Part shown: one piece after another, positions 1 through 7,012 of the stretch
Layout: the number at the start of each line of letters is the position of its first letter
Position numbering within the stretch: position 1 is the first letter of the stretch
NCBI GenBank assembly: GCA_902519635.1
Contig: CABYKW010000020.1
Location: forward strand, 1-7,012
Direction: 5' to 3'
Source: an uncultured Pelagibacteraceae bacterium
GTDB taxonomy: Bacteria; Pseudomonadota; Alphaproteobacteria; Pelagibacterales; Pelagibacteraceae
Length of the DNA: 7,012 bases
Notes under the pieces: model-generated
What the model was told of the DNA's origin: nothing
The model's database searches: none
The model's input: only the letters and a program-made list of their open reading frames with translations
Translations under genes and position numbers: made by a program

Positions 1-1554
1 TAACACACCAGTTAATCCTGAACCTATTTGTGAAGCTAATCTAATTCTTTGAGATTCTCCTCCGGAAAGGGTCCCGGACTCACGAGATAAAGTTAAGTAA
101 TTTAAACCAACATTAAGTAAAAAATTTAATCTTTCGTTTATTTCCTTTAAAATATGTTGGGCAATTTTGTTTTCTCTGTCTGTTAAAACATTATTTAAAT
201 TGGCAAACCATTTTTGAGATTCATCAATTGATTTTTCAGTTATTTCACTTATGTTAAGTTTATTAATTTTAATGCATAAAGCCTCATCTTTGAGTCTCAT
301 ACCTTTACATTTTTCACAATTAGTTTCGCTTTGATATTGAGAAATTTCTTCTCTTTTCCATTCACTATCAGTTTCTAGATAACGTCTTTCTAAATTATTT
401 ACCACTCCCTCAAATGTTTTTTTTGTATTGTAAGATTCATACCCATCATCATAAGAAAATTTTATTTCCTCATCATCAGAACCATATAAAATTACATCTT
501 GAATTTTTTTTGGTATTTTTTTCCATTGATCTGAAAGAGAAAATTTATAATGTTTTGCTAAAGAAGATAATGTTTGAGCGTAGTACATTGAGGTAGATTT
601 TGCCCATGGCTCTATAGCTCCATCTTGTAAAGATTTTTTAGGGTCCGGTATAACTAAGTTTGGATCAACATTTAAGTTATGTCCAATGCCTTCACATTCC
701 TCACATGCGCCAAATGGTGAATTAAATGAAAACAATCTAGGCTCAATTTCTTCTATGGTAAAACCACTTTCTGGACAAGAAAATTTTGAAGAAAATGTTA
801 TACTTTCTAATTTTCTAAATTTTTTAGGTAAAGTTTCGTTTTCATATTCAACAACCAACAAACCATTTGATAAATTTACAGCTGTTTCTACACTGTCAGC
901 TAGTCTATTTCCTAATTTTGAACTTAAAATAATTCTATCTACAACAACAGAAATATCATGTTTAATTTTTTTATTTAGATTAGGAAAATCATCAATATTA
1001 AGATATTTTCCATCAACTTTAAGTCGAGAAAAGCCTCTTTTTTTAAAGTTAAGAATCTCTTTTTTGTATTCTCCTTTTCGCCCTCTTACTATTGGAGATA
1101 ATAAATAAATAGTACTATTTTTTGGTAATTCTTTTATTTTATCAACCATTTCGCTTATTGGCTGAGAAACTATTGGTTTACCTGTAAAAGGAGAATAAGG
1201 AATACCAATTCTTGCAAACAATACACGCATATAATCATAAATTTCTGTAACTGTAGCTACTGTTGACCTTGGATTTTTTGAAGTATTTTTTTGTTCTATA
1301 GAAATTGCAGGACTTAATCCTTCAATTAGATCAACTTTAGGTTTTTTCATTTTATCTAAAAATTGCCTTGCGTAAGATGACAAACTTTCAACATAACGCC
1401 TTTGTCCCTCAGCGTAGATAGTATCAAATGCTAAAGATGATTTTCCTGATCCAGATAGGCCTGTAATGACCACTAATTTCTCTTTAGGTATTTCAAGAGA
1501 AACATTTTTTAGATTGTGTTCTTTAGCGCCTTTTACAACGATTTTTTTCAACAT
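1..1554 (-). CDS. uvrA: UvrA excinuclease ABC subunit A, N-terminal half (partial, runs off left edge)
   Basis: UvrA is the ATP-dependent damage-recognition subunit of nucleotide excision repair; it scans DNA as a dimer and loads UvrB. Translating the minus strand from ATG at 1554 gives 518 codons with no stop to base 1. Visible features: the start [18 protein letters not shown]; Walker A GLSGSGKS (residues 32-39); the [10 protein letters not shown] and [12 protein letters not shown] blocks (58-89); the first zinc-motif region (C260, S263, C284, C287) with [10 protein letters not shown]; a CEKC pair (413-416); and the ABC signature LSGGE (496-500). The frame ends in GSGLTGVL, just before Walker B of the first ATPase. 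The second ligand of the first zinc motif is Ser instead of Cys. No Shine-Dalgarno precedes the start, and a TTG is the second codon. It is divergent from ssb. The missing C-terminal half matches the plus-strand piece ending at 4233, so this is probably one gene split by a chimeric junction. Confidence 0.96.
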   Translation of the reverse strand, partial: MLKKIVVKGAKEHNLKNVSLEIPKEKLVVITGLSGSGKSSLAFDTIYAEGQRRYVESLSSYARQFLDKMKKPKVDLIEGLSPAISIEQKNTSKNPRSTVATVTEIYDYMRVLFARIGIPYSPFTGKPIVSQPISEMVDKIKELPKNSTIYLLSPIVRGRKGEYKKEILNFKKRGFSRLKVDGKYLNIDDFPNLNKKIKHDISVVVDRIILSSKLGNRLADSVETAVNLSNGLLVVEYENETLPKKFRKLESITFSSKFSCPESGFTIEEIEPRLFSFNSPFGACEECEGIGHNLNVDPNLVIPDPKKSLQDGAIEPWAKSTSMYYAQTLSSLAKHYKFSLSDQWKKIPKKIQDVILYGSDDEEIKFSYDDGYESYNTKKTFEGVVNNLERRYLETDSEWKREEISQYQSETNCEKCKGMRLKDEALCIKINKLNISEITEKSIDESQKWFANLNNVLTDRENKIAQHILKEINERLNFLLNVGLNYLTLSRESGTLSGGESQRIRLASQIGSGLTGVL

Positions 1555-1653
1555 ATTTTTTTATCAAATAATAATGATGTTATATTTATTAATCAATTAT
1601 GATATAATTATTTAATTTTTAATAAATAAAATCACAAATTTAATTAAAATAAT
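1555..1653. promoter_or_regulatory. Divergent uvrA/ssb intergenic promoter region
   Basis: This 99-base, almost purely A/T spacer separates the divergent uvrA and ssb starts and must hold both promoters. The ssb-facing promoter is clear (separate entry). For uvrA the best minus-strand candidate is TATAAC (1584-1579), about 24 bases before its ATG, but with no convincing -35 it is weak. I looked for a direct-repeat LexA operator of the alphaproteobacterial GTTC/GAAC type and saw none, so SOS control of uvrA is not supported here. Confidence 0.6.
1600..1608 (+). promoter_or_regulatory. Extended -10 promoter for ssb (and gyrA)
   Basis: TGATATAAT contains a perfect TATAAT (1603-1608) preceded by the TGn extended -10 element. 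The -35 position is A/T-rich with no good TTGACA match, which an extended -10 can tolerate. Transcription would start near 1615, giving a leader of about 38 bases before the ssb ATG at 1654. gyrA follows ssb after 5 bases with no promoter of its own visible, so it is probably co-transcribed. Pattern match only. Confidence 0.6.
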
Positions 1654-2115
1654 ATGGCAGGTAGTTTAAATAAAGTACAATTAATAGGTCGTTTAGGCGC
1701 AGATCCAGATATTAAGCAAATGGTTAATGGTAAAAATGTAGCTAGATTAAGTATAGCCACGAGCCAGTCCTGGAAGGATAAATCTAGTGGAGAGCGAAAA
1801 GAGAAAACTGAGTGGCATAGAGTTGTAATTTTTAACGAAGGACTAGTTAATGTAGTTCAACAATATCTAAAAAAAGGTGCAAATGTTTATGTTGAAGGTC
1901 AATTAAGCACTAGAAAATGGAAAGACGAATCTTCTGGTCAAGACAAATACTCCACAGAAGTAGTTTTACAAGGATATAATTCTAGCTTAACTATGCTGGA
2001 TAGTAGGAATAGTAAAAATGATAACTCAAATTTAGTTAGTGAAAATAAAAGTTCTTTACCAAAAGATAATTTAAATCAAGACATTTCTGATTTAGATGAT
2101 GAAATTCCATTTTAA
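1654..2115 (+). CDS. ssb: Single-stranded DNA-binding protein SSB
   Basis: SSB coats single-stranded DNA during replication, recombination and repair and recruits partners through its C-terminal tip. The 153-residue protein has the classic plan: an OB-fold of about 113 residues opening [18 protein letters not shown], with the TEWHRVVIF strand (52-60), [14 protein letters not shown] (71-84) and a TRKW/TEVVL core; a low-complexity Asn/Ser/Lys linker (about 114-144); and an acidic tip ending DLDDEIPF, matching the family's DDxIPF interaction motif. Length is typical of proteobacterial SSB. The ATG at 1654 is chosen because it begins the conserved N-terminus. The upstream leader is A/T only, with no Shine-Dalgarno. 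It lies divergent from uvrA, a common arrangement in proteobacteria, and 5 bases upstream of gyrA. Confidence 0.97.
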   Translation: MAGSLNKVQLIGRLGADPDIKQMVNGKNVARLSIATSQSWKDKSSGERKEKTEWHRVVIFNEGLVNVVQQYLKKGANVYVEGQLSTRKWKDESSGQDKYSTEVVLQGYNSSLTMLDSRNSKNDNSNLVSENKSSLPKDNLNQDISDLDDEIPF

Positions 2116-2120
2116 ATTCT

Positions 2121-3020
2121 ATGGAAAAATCTAGCATAGAGAAGAATAAATCTTTCAAACCTATTTTTGTACAAGATGAGATGAGTTCATCTTACTTATC
2201 TTATGCCATGAGCGTAATAATAAGTAGAGCTCTTCCTGATGTTAGAGATGGTTTAAAACCAGTCCATAGAAGAATTATATACGCAATGTATAAAGGTGGT
2301 TATGATTGGTCAAAATCATTTAGAAAATCTGCAAGAATAGTAGGGGATGTAATAGGTAAATATCATCCTCATGGAGATCAATCTGTTTATGATGCTTTAG
2401 TTAGATTAGTACAAGATTTTTCAATGAGTGTCCCTTTAATCTCAGGACAGGGAAATTTTGGTTCAATAGATGGAGATCCACCAGCTGCAATGCGATATAC
2501 TGAAACTAAACTTGGTAAAATTGCCCAATACTTAACAGAAGACTTAGAAAAAAATACTGTTAACTATAGAAATAATTATGATGAAACTGAAAAAGAACCT
2601 GAAGTACTTCCGTCTCAATTTCCTAATATATTAGTTAATGGTGCTGGCGGTATAGCCGTGGGAATGGCTACGAGTATTCCACCTCATAATTTGGGGGAAA
2701 TCGTTAATGGTACAATTGCTTATATTCAAAATAAAGATATTACTATTTCTCAATTAATGAAACATGTTCCAGGCCCGGACTTCCCAACGGGAGGAATAAT
2801 TATTGGAAAAGATATCCTAAAACAAGGATACAACAAAGGAAGAGGATCATTCAAGATTAGAGGAGAAATAGATTTAGAAGAAAAAAAAGGAGGTAGAGAA
2901 TGTTTAATTATTAAGTCTATTCCTTATCAAGTAAACAAATCAACATTAATTGAAAAAATTAATCACTGCATTAAAAAAATTAAGAGATTTAGGAAACACT
3001 GTAATAGTCGTAGAACATGA
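2121..3020 (+). CDS. gyrA: DNA gyrase subunit A, N-terminal part, broken at about codon 280
   Basis: GyrA is the breakage-reunion subunit of DNA gyrase, which introduces negative supercoils together with GyrB. Codons 1-280 are unmistakable: [20 protein letters not shown] (27-46), HRRIIYAM, the quinolone-pocket helix [10 protein letters not shown] (82-91), and AAMRYTE with catalytic Arg125/Tyr126 (E. coli R121/Y122, a constant offset of 4). Next come [15 protein letters not shown] and [14 protein letters not shown], ending near residue 280. After that, where the family continues with a KEKxIEGIxxLRDES-like segment, the frame reads 19 unrelated residues to a stop at 3018-3020; these are out-of-frame uvrA. 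About two thirds of GyrA (tower, coiled coil, C-terminal wrapping domain) is missing. The start lies 5 bases after the ssb stop with no clear ribosome site, suggesting coupling. The gene is probably intact in the organism and cut here by a chimeric join. Residue 87 (E. coli S83) is Gln. Confidence 0.93.
   Translation: MEKSSIEKNKSFKPIFVQDEMSSSYLSYAMSVIISRALPDVRDGLKPVHRRIIYAMYKGGYDWSKSFRKSARIVGDVIGKYHPHGDQSVYDALVRLVQDFSMSVPLISGQGNFGSIDGDPPAAMRYTETKLGKIAQYLTEDLEKNTVNYRNNYDETEKEPEVLPSQFPNILVNGAGGIAVGMATSIPPHNLGEIVNGTIAYIQNKDITISQLMKHVPGPDFPTGGIIIGKDILKQGYNKGRGSFKIRGEIDLEEKKGGRECLIIKSIPYQVNKSTLIEKINHCIKKIKRFRKHCNSRRT
2950..2962. other. Inverted junction between gyrA and uvrA
   Basis: Upstream the plus strand reads GyrA ([14 protein letters not shown]). 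Downstream the plus strand, in a different frame, reads the UvrA interior ([17 protein letters not shown]). The switch occurs within GAAAAAATTAA (about 2952-2962), where an A-run codes both for GyrA EKI and, one frame over, for UvrA KKL. The short shared A/T stretch looks like microhomology. No insertion sequence, target duplication or extra sequence is present. The exact base cannot be fixed from this window alone. Confidence 0.88.
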
Positions 3021-4233
3021 TATAGAAACCATGGAAAGTGCTGATCATATTATTGATATAGGTCCTGAAGCAGGTTTAAATGGTGGAAAAATTATTGCTG
3101 AAGGAAGTGTAAATCAGATTATAGAAAATGGAAAAAGTATTACAGGAGATTATTTATCTGGTAAAAAATTTATATCAATACCAAGAAAAAGAAGAACTGC
3201 AAAAAATGGAAGATTTATTGAGATCAATGGCGCAAGTGGAAATAATTTAAAAAAAGTTAATTTAAAAGTGCCAATTGGTACATTTACTTGTGTTACAGGT
3301 GTTTCTGGAAGTGGAAAATCAACTTTAATCTTACAAACTTTATACAATGCTTTTAATTTAATACTTAATAAAAATAAGAGTAGAAAGGTTCCTAAAGCTT
3401 TTACTGGATTTAAAGGTACAGAATTAATAGATAAAATTATAGATATTGACCAGTCACCAATAGGCAGAACACCTAGATCAAATCCTGCAACCTACACCGG
3501 GGCTTTTGGACCAATAAGAGAATGGTTTGCTTCTTTACCTGAATCTAAAGCTAGAGGTTATAAAGTTGGAAGATATTCGTTTAATGTAAAAGGAGGAAGA
3601 TGTGAAACTTGTGAGGGAGATGGAGTAATTACTTATGAAATGCACTTTCTTCCCGATGTATTTATTCCCTGCGATACTTGTAAAGGAGCAAGATACAATA
3701 GAGAAACTCTAGAAATTCGATTTAAGAATAAGAATATAGCTGACATTTTAGATATGACTGTCGATGAAGGATGTAATTTTTTTGAAAATATTCAGAGTAT
3801 AAAATCTAAATTAATCACTCTAAAACATGTTGGCTTAGGATACATGAAAATAGGTCAACAAGCCACAACACTTTCTGGCGGAGAAGCTCAAAGAATTAAA
3901 TTAGCTAAGGAACTATCAAAAAGACCAACTGGAAGAACATTATATATATTAGATGAACCAACAACAGGTTTGCATTCACATGATATTAAAAAGTTATTGG
4001 AAATTTTACAAGCTTTTGTAAATACCGGTAATACTGTAGTGGTAATTGAACACAATTTAGATGTAATAAAAACTGCGGATCATATTATAGACATGGGTCC
4101 AGAGGGTGGAGTGCATGGTGGAAAAATAATTGCAGAAGGATCTCCAGAAAAAGTAGCAGAAATTTCTGAAAGCTACACTGGAAGATTTATAAGAGAATTA
4201 TTGGGAAATTCTTCAATGAAAAAAACTGCTTAA
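2950..4233 (+). CDS. uvrA: UvrA excinuclease subunit A, C-terminal half (5'-truncated by junction)
   Basis: This is the second half of UvrA without its own start; the in-frame TTG at 2950 is probably fortuitous and true uvrA sequence begins near 2953. Counting from 2950, it begins at the end of ATPase domain I ([14 protein letters not shown], 11-24, containing the H-loop His). It then has [14 protein letters not shown] (97-110), Walker A of domain [11 protein letters not shown] (117-125), [19 protein letters not shown] (166-184), and the complete zinc motif C218-x2-C221 ... C241-x2-C244. Signature LSGGE (308-312), Walker B YILDEP (332-337) and [22 protein letters not shown] follow, with a normal C-terminus. 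About 426 residues here, 518 from the minus-strand piece and about 15 missing ones add to roughly 960, close to E. coli UvrA (940). The two fragments are complementary, not duplicate, which argues for one gene split artificially. The PuuD-like gene follows after 27 bases. Confidence 0.95.
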   Translation: MKKLITALKKLRDLGNTVIVVEHDIETMESADHIIDIGPEAGLNGGKIIAEGSVNQIIENGKSITGDYLSGKKFISIPRKRRTAKNGRFIEINGASGNNLKKVNLKVPIGTFTCVTGVSGSGKSTLILQTLYNAFNLILNKNKSRKVPKAFTGFKGTELIDKIIDIDQSPIGRTPRSNPATYTGAFGPIREWFASLPESKARGYKVGRYSFNVKGGRCETCEGDGVITYEMHFLPDVFIPCDTCKGARYNRETLEIRFKNKNIADILDMTVDEGCNFFENIQSIKSKLITLKHVGLGYMKIGQQATTLSGGEAQRIKLAKELSKRPTGRTLYILDEPTTGLHSHDIKKLLEILQAFVNTGNTVVVIEHNLDVIKTADHIIDMGPEGGVHGGKIIAEGSPEKVAEISESYTGRFIRELLGNSSMKKTA

Positions 4234-4245
4234 ATATTAAAATTA

Positions 4246-4254
4246 TGGTATAAT
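4246..4254 (+). promoter_or_regulatory. Extended -10 promoter directly before the PuuD-like gene
   Basis: TGGTATAAT carries a consensus TATAAT (4249-4254) with a TGn extension, in the 27-base gap after the uvrA stop. Only 6 bases separate the -10 box from the ATG at 4261, so the usual start point (about 7 bases downstream) falls on the A of the start codon, predicting a leaderless mRNA. The -35 position (about 4226-4231) matches TTGACA poorly. Confidence 0.55.
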
Positions 4255-4260
4255 AGAATC

Positions 4261-4863
4261 ATGATAAGCATACTACAATCTTTATCGAGAACTGTTCATT
4301 ACTCTTTAGCTATTGCATTAATTCTTTTGCTTGGATTGCATTTTGGTGGAGATGGTTTTGCTTTTGACAGAAACTTCTTTAGTTGGTTGTTTAGATATTT
4401 ACATGTGTTAAGTGGAATAATGTGGATTGGCTTATTGTGGTATTTCAATTTTGTTCAAATTCCATCGATGCCTAATATTCCAGATGAACAAAAACCAGCT
4501 ATAGGCAAAGTAATAGCTCCTAAAGCTTTGTTCTGGTTTAGATGGGCCGCTTTAGTTACAATTGTATCAGGTTTAATAGTTGCTTACTTACAAGGCTACG
4601 TCCACCAAGCAATGATTTTAGGTATAGGGGCCTCTGATCCAAAAAGTACAGCGATTGGTATAGGTATGTGGCTAGGTATAATTATGGCTTACAATGTGTG
4701 GTTTGTCATTTGGCCTAATCAAAAAAAAGCTTTAGGAATGATTGATTGTTCACCTGAAGAAAAAGCAAAATCAGCTAAAACAGCTATGTTATTTTCAAGA
4801 ACTAACACTTTACTTTCATTTCCAATGCTTCTTTCAATGGTTGCTGCTCAAAATCTTTACTAA
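4261..4863 (+). CDS. PuuD-like integral membrane protein (urate oxidase N-terminal family), no cytochrome domain
   Basis: This 200-residue, strongly hydrophobic inner-membrane protein has about four or five predicted membrane segments (roughly 13-28, 42-63, 94-112, 132-151, 183-196). The block FRYLHVLSGIMWIGLLWYFNFVQ (44-66) with His48, and KALFWFRWAALVTIVSGL (88-105), resemble the membrane domain of PuuD, the alphaproteobacterial urate hydroxylase in which this domain is followed by a C-terminal cytochrome c. Here the protein ends at residue 200 with no CxxCH, so urate oxidation is not established; it may be a stand-alone membrane redox or heme-associated protein. The family call is from recalled motif similarity. 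The start at 4261 is the first ATG after the uvrA stop. Its TAA abuts the stop codon of the convergent secF with no spacer. No purine-degradation genes are nearby. Confidence 0.72.
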   Translation: MISILQSLSRTVHYSLAIALILLLGLHFGGDGFAFDRNFFSWLFRYLHVLSGIMWIGLLWYFNFVQIPSMPNIPDEQKPAIGKVIAPKALFWFRWAALVTIVSGLIVAYLQGYVHQAMILGIGASDPKSTAIGIGMWLGIIMAYNVWFVIWPNQKKALGMIDCSPEEKAKSAKTAMLFSRTNTLLSFPMLLSMVAAQNLY

Positions 4864-5772
4864 TTAAGGAACAATCTTTTCTTCTTTTTTTTCTAAGGTT
4901 TTGTAACTAACCTTAAATAATTTTAAAACTGGAGTAGCCACAAAAATTGATGAATAAGTACCTATTAATACTCCAAGAATCATAGCGAATGAAAAACCTC
5001 GCAAAATTTCCCCTCCCAAAATAAAGATCGATAATAAAGCCAACAAAGTAGTTATAGAAGTTATAATTGTTCTTGATAAAGTTTCATTTATGGAAAGATT
5101 GGATAATTCACTGATATTAAGTTTTGTATATTTGTTTAAATTTTCTCTTATACGATCATATATAACTACTGTATCATTCATAGAATATCCTACTATCGTT
5201 AAAACTGCAGCAATTATTGAAAGATTAATTTCTAAAGAAAGAATTGAAAATATTCCAATGGTTATCATAACGTCGTGAAATAAAGCAACAATTGAACCTA
5301 CACTAAATTGCCATTCAAATCTTATCCAAATATAAAAAAGCATAGCGGCTAAAGATAAAGAAATAGCAATTATTCCAGACTGTAAAAGTTCTGAACTTAC
5401 TTTAGGGCCAACATTCTCAACTCTTCTAAAATTAATTTCTGCATTTAAATTTTTTATTAAAGTTTTTTTGATTTCAGGTATTAGTTCGTTTTGATTAGTT
5501 GTTTTTTGTTCAATTTTAATTAAATAATCACCTTTTTTACCAAATTCTTTAATGTTAACATCACCTAAGTTCATAGAATTTAAAGAAGATCTTAATTCAG
5601 CAATATTAATATTTTTACTTTCTGCTCTTAATTCTATTAGCGTTCCTCCCTTAAAATCTATACCATAATTTAGACCTTTAAATAAAATAAACAAAACACT
5701 AATAACAAAAATAGAAAGAGATAAAATATTTGCTATTTTAAATTTTGAAGAAAAATTTACATTTCTATTCAT
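4864..5772 (-). CDS. secF: Protein translocase subunit SecF
   Basis: SecF works with SecD (and YajC) as an RND-type, proton-motive-force-driven accessory complex that helps pull proteins out of SecYEG on the periplasmic side. The 302-residue protein has the expected architecture: first membrane helix (about 13-31), GIDFKGGTLIEL (37-48), a short periplasmic domain, VGPKVSSELL (121-130), then five more membrane helices. FEWQFSVGSIVALFHDV (152-168) and the VGYSMNDTVVIYDRIREN block (194-211) are diagnostic of SecF. Length is normal for the family. The ATG (5772-5770) overlaps the secD stop by one base as TAATG, indicating translational coupling; an AGGT (5785-5782) 9 bases upstream could serve as ribosome site. 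The C-terminus is Lys/Glu-rich. The stop is immediately adjacent to that of the convergent PuuD-like gene. Confidence 0.97.
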   Translation of the reverse strand: MNRNVNFSSKFKIANILSLSIFVISVLFILFKGLNYGIDFKGGTLIELRAESKNINIAELRSSLNSMNLGDVNIKEFGKKGDYLIKIEQKTTNQNELIPEIKKTLIKNLNAEINFRRVENVGPKVSSELLQSGIIAISLSLAAMLFYIWIRFEWQFSVGSIVALFHDVMITIGIFSILSLEINLSIIAAVLTIVGYSMNDTVVIYDRIRENLNKYTKLNISELSNLSINETLSRTIITSITTLLALLSIFILGGEILRGFSFAMILGVLIGTYSSIFVATPVLKLFKVSYKTLEKKEEKIVP

Positions 5773-7012
5773 TATAAATTTACCTGACCTTCCTTATTCT
5801 TTAAAACAATCATAGAAGTTAAGTGTCTTGCCAAAAAATATGCTGAAAATAGAGTAGTTATTATCCCAATACCAAGAGTAATAGCAAATCCTTTTACAGG
5901 ACCTGATCCAAAAGCAAAAAGGATGACCGCTGCAATTAGTGTTGTTATATTAGCATCAAGAACTGTAATTTTTGCTTTGGAATAACCAATATCAAATGCA
6001 TGTATGATAGATTTTTCTGTTTTTAACTCTTCTTTTATACGTTCAAATATCAAAACATTTGCGTCTACTGCCATACCAACAGTTAAAATAATCCCTGCTA
6101 TACCTGGAAGTGTCAAAGTTGCTTCCAAAATAGTTAAAACTCCAACAAGCATAATTAAATTTGCAATTAAAGCTAAATTGGCAACTAAACCAAAGATTTT
6201 GTATTTATAAAGCATGAAAAAAATAACTAAAACAAAGCCAATTATTAATGATTTAACTCCTGATTTTATTGAGTCTTCTCCTAAATCAGGGCCTACAGTT
6301 CTCTCTTCTACAACGTTCAAAGGAGTTGGGAGGGCACCTGATCTTAGCAACAAAGCTAAATCAGTGGCTTCTTGAAATGTGAAATTGCCAGATATTATTC
6401 CACTGCCTGATATAATAGGTTCATTTATTGAAGGAGCACTTATAATTTTTCCATCTAAAATAATTGCTAATCGTTTTCCAACATTATCTGTTGTTGCTCT
6501 TCCGAATTTTTGAGCTCCTAATCTATCTAAAGTAAAAGATACTGTAGGTTGACTTGATTGATTATCAAAATTAGGTTGAGCATCAATTAAATTTTCTCCA
6601 CTCATAACAATTCTTTTACTTATATTAAGCTCCTCTCCAATTTCTGAAACTAATTTGTCTACGCCAAATTCATCATTTTCTTTTACCAATCTAAAATTTA
6701 ATTGTGCTGTTTTTCCTAAGAGATTTTTAATTCTCTCTGGATCTTTTAGCCCTGGAAGTTCAACTAAAATTCTCTTCTCTCCTCTTTGTAAAATCGTTGG
6801 TTCCTTTGTACCAACATCATCTATTCTTCGTCTAACAATTTCGATAGATTGTTTCAAAGCTGCATTATTAATAGTTAATAAACCATATTTTGAAAATAAA
6901 ACTTTTACGTTATCATTTTCTAAAATTTCTAAATCTAATTCAAATGAATTATAATTATTCATGTAAGGATTTAAAATATTATCTTTTTTAGAAAAAAGTA
7001 ATAATTTTAACT
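5772..7012 (-). CDS. secD: Protein translocase subunit SecD, N-terminus missing (runs off right edge)
   Basis: SecD is the larger partner of SecF in the Sec accessory complex; its periplasmic P1 head is thought to grip emerging substrates. An ATG at 6962 gives 396 residues, but the frame stays open for 16 further codons to the window edge, and the protein lacks the first membrane helix and the LGLDLxGG motif of complete SecD. The ATG is therefore internal and roughly the first 100 residues lie outside. Counting from that Met: the P1 base IVRRRIDDVGTKEPTI (42-57) and GEKRILVELPGL (61-72); then the P1 head and SGNFTFQEATDLALLLRSGALPTPLNVVEERTVGPDLG (191-228). The membrane region carries GIAGIILTVGMAVDANVLIFERIKEE (287-312) and DANITTLIAAVILFAFGSGPVKGFA (336-360). 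It is directly upstream of, and coupled to, secF. Confidence 0.96.
   Translation of the reverse strand, partial: LKLLLFSKKDNILNPYMNNYNSFELDLEILENDNVKVLFSKYGLLTINNAALKQSIEIVRRRIDDVGTKEPTILQRGEKRILVELPGLKDPERIKNLLGKTAQLNFRLVKENDEFGVDKLVSEIGEELNISKRIVMSGENLIDAQPNFDNQSSQPTVSFTLDRLGAQKFGRATTDNVGKRLAIILDGKIISAPSINEPIISGSGIISGNFTFQEATDLALLLRSGALPTPLNVVEERTVGPDLGEDSIKSGVKSLIIGFVLVIFFMLYKYKIFGLVANLALIANLIMLVGVLTILEATLTLPGIAGIILTVGMAVDANVLIFERIKEELKTEKSIIHAFDIGYSKAKITVLDANITTLIAAVILFAFGSGPVKGFAITLGIGIITTLFSAYFLARHLTSMIVLKNKEGQVNL

Noticed and set aside
414..1108. Plus-strand open frames at 414-596 and 686-1108
   Set aside because: They lie antisense to the well-conserved uvrA coding sequence and have low-complexity Phe/Ser/Leu-rich translations without recognisable motifs; they are shadows of uvrA.
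1555..1653. LexA (SOS) operator upstream of uvrA
   Set aside because: No GTTC-N7-GTTC type direct repeat or CTGT-type palindrome is visible in this A/T-only spacer.
3150..3347. Minus-strand open frame inside the uvrA C-terminal half
   Set aside because: It is antisense to the UvrA Walker A region of the second ATPase and resembles no protein I recognise.
2121..4233. A genuine GyrA-UvrA fusion protein
   Set aside because: The two coding parts are in different frames; the GyrA frame stops at 3018-3020 after 19 nonsense residues, so no fusion polypeptide is made.
2950..4233. A second, UvrA2-type paralogue or solo half-UvrA as a new system
   Set aside because: The piece starts mid-domain, lacks Walker A and the signature of its first ATPase, has no native start, and complements the minus-strand N-terminal half almost perfectly with no overlap.
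4840..4900. Bidirectional terminator between the PuuD-like gene and secF
   Set aside because: A T-rich run (about 4876-4892) is present, but I could not find a G/C-containing stem before it; the run encodes the Lys/Glu-rich SecF tail.
5090..6954. Plus-strand open frames at 5090-5278, 6004-6210 and 6655-6954
   Set aside because: They are antisense shadows of secF and secD, with no promoter or ribosome site and composition mirroring the opposite strand.

Overview
This is an AT-rich stretch (clearly low GC by eye) of bacterial housekeeping genes. It probably comes from a streamlined marine alphaproteobacterium of the SAR11/Pelagibacterales type. The basis is the strong A/T bias, tiny or absent intergenic gaps, near-absence of Shine-Dalgarno sequences, the '[15 protein letters not shown]' SSB start, the 'CPxSGFTI' variant of the UvrA zinc motif, and a short PuuD-like membrane protein. 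The lineage is an inference from sequence style; no search was run.

Layout: (1) 1-1554, minus: N-terminal 518 codons of uvrA, open at the left window edge. (2) 1555-1653: divergent promoter region. (3) 1654-2115, plus: ssb, complete. (4) 2121 to about 2960, plus: first about 280 codons of gyrA. (5) About 2953-2961: a break where gyrA stops matching GyrA and the sequence becomes the C-terminal half of uvrA, on the plus strand to 4233. (6) 4261-4863, plus: PuuD-like (urate oxidase N-terminal family) membrane protein behind a promoter almost touching its start codon. (7) 4864-5772 and 5772-7012, minus: secF and secD, with secD open at the right edge and lacking its N-terminus.

The main observation is the break. 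The two uvrA pieces lie on opposite strands, do not overlap, and together make a UvrA of normal length, short of about 15 residues (Walker B and D-loop of the first ATPase domain). The window's left edge and the internal junction fall at nearly the same point of uvrA. The simplest original order is <-gyrA <-ssb uvrA-> puuD-like-> <-secF <-secD, with this sequence a fold-back (inverted) chimera, as whole-genome amplification or misassembly can produce. A true inversion between gyrA and uvrA gives the same local picture but would destroy an essential gene.

Functionally, uvrA (nucleotide excision repair), ssb (single-strand DNA protection) and gyrA (supercoiling) form a DNA-maintenance cluster. 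secD-secF encode the proton-driven accessory subunits of the Sec translocase and are translationally coupled. I found no RNA genes, CRISPR arrays, mobile elements or convincing terminators, no gene-free stretch above 100 bases, and no sign of a new biological system. The remarkable structure is most likely technical.
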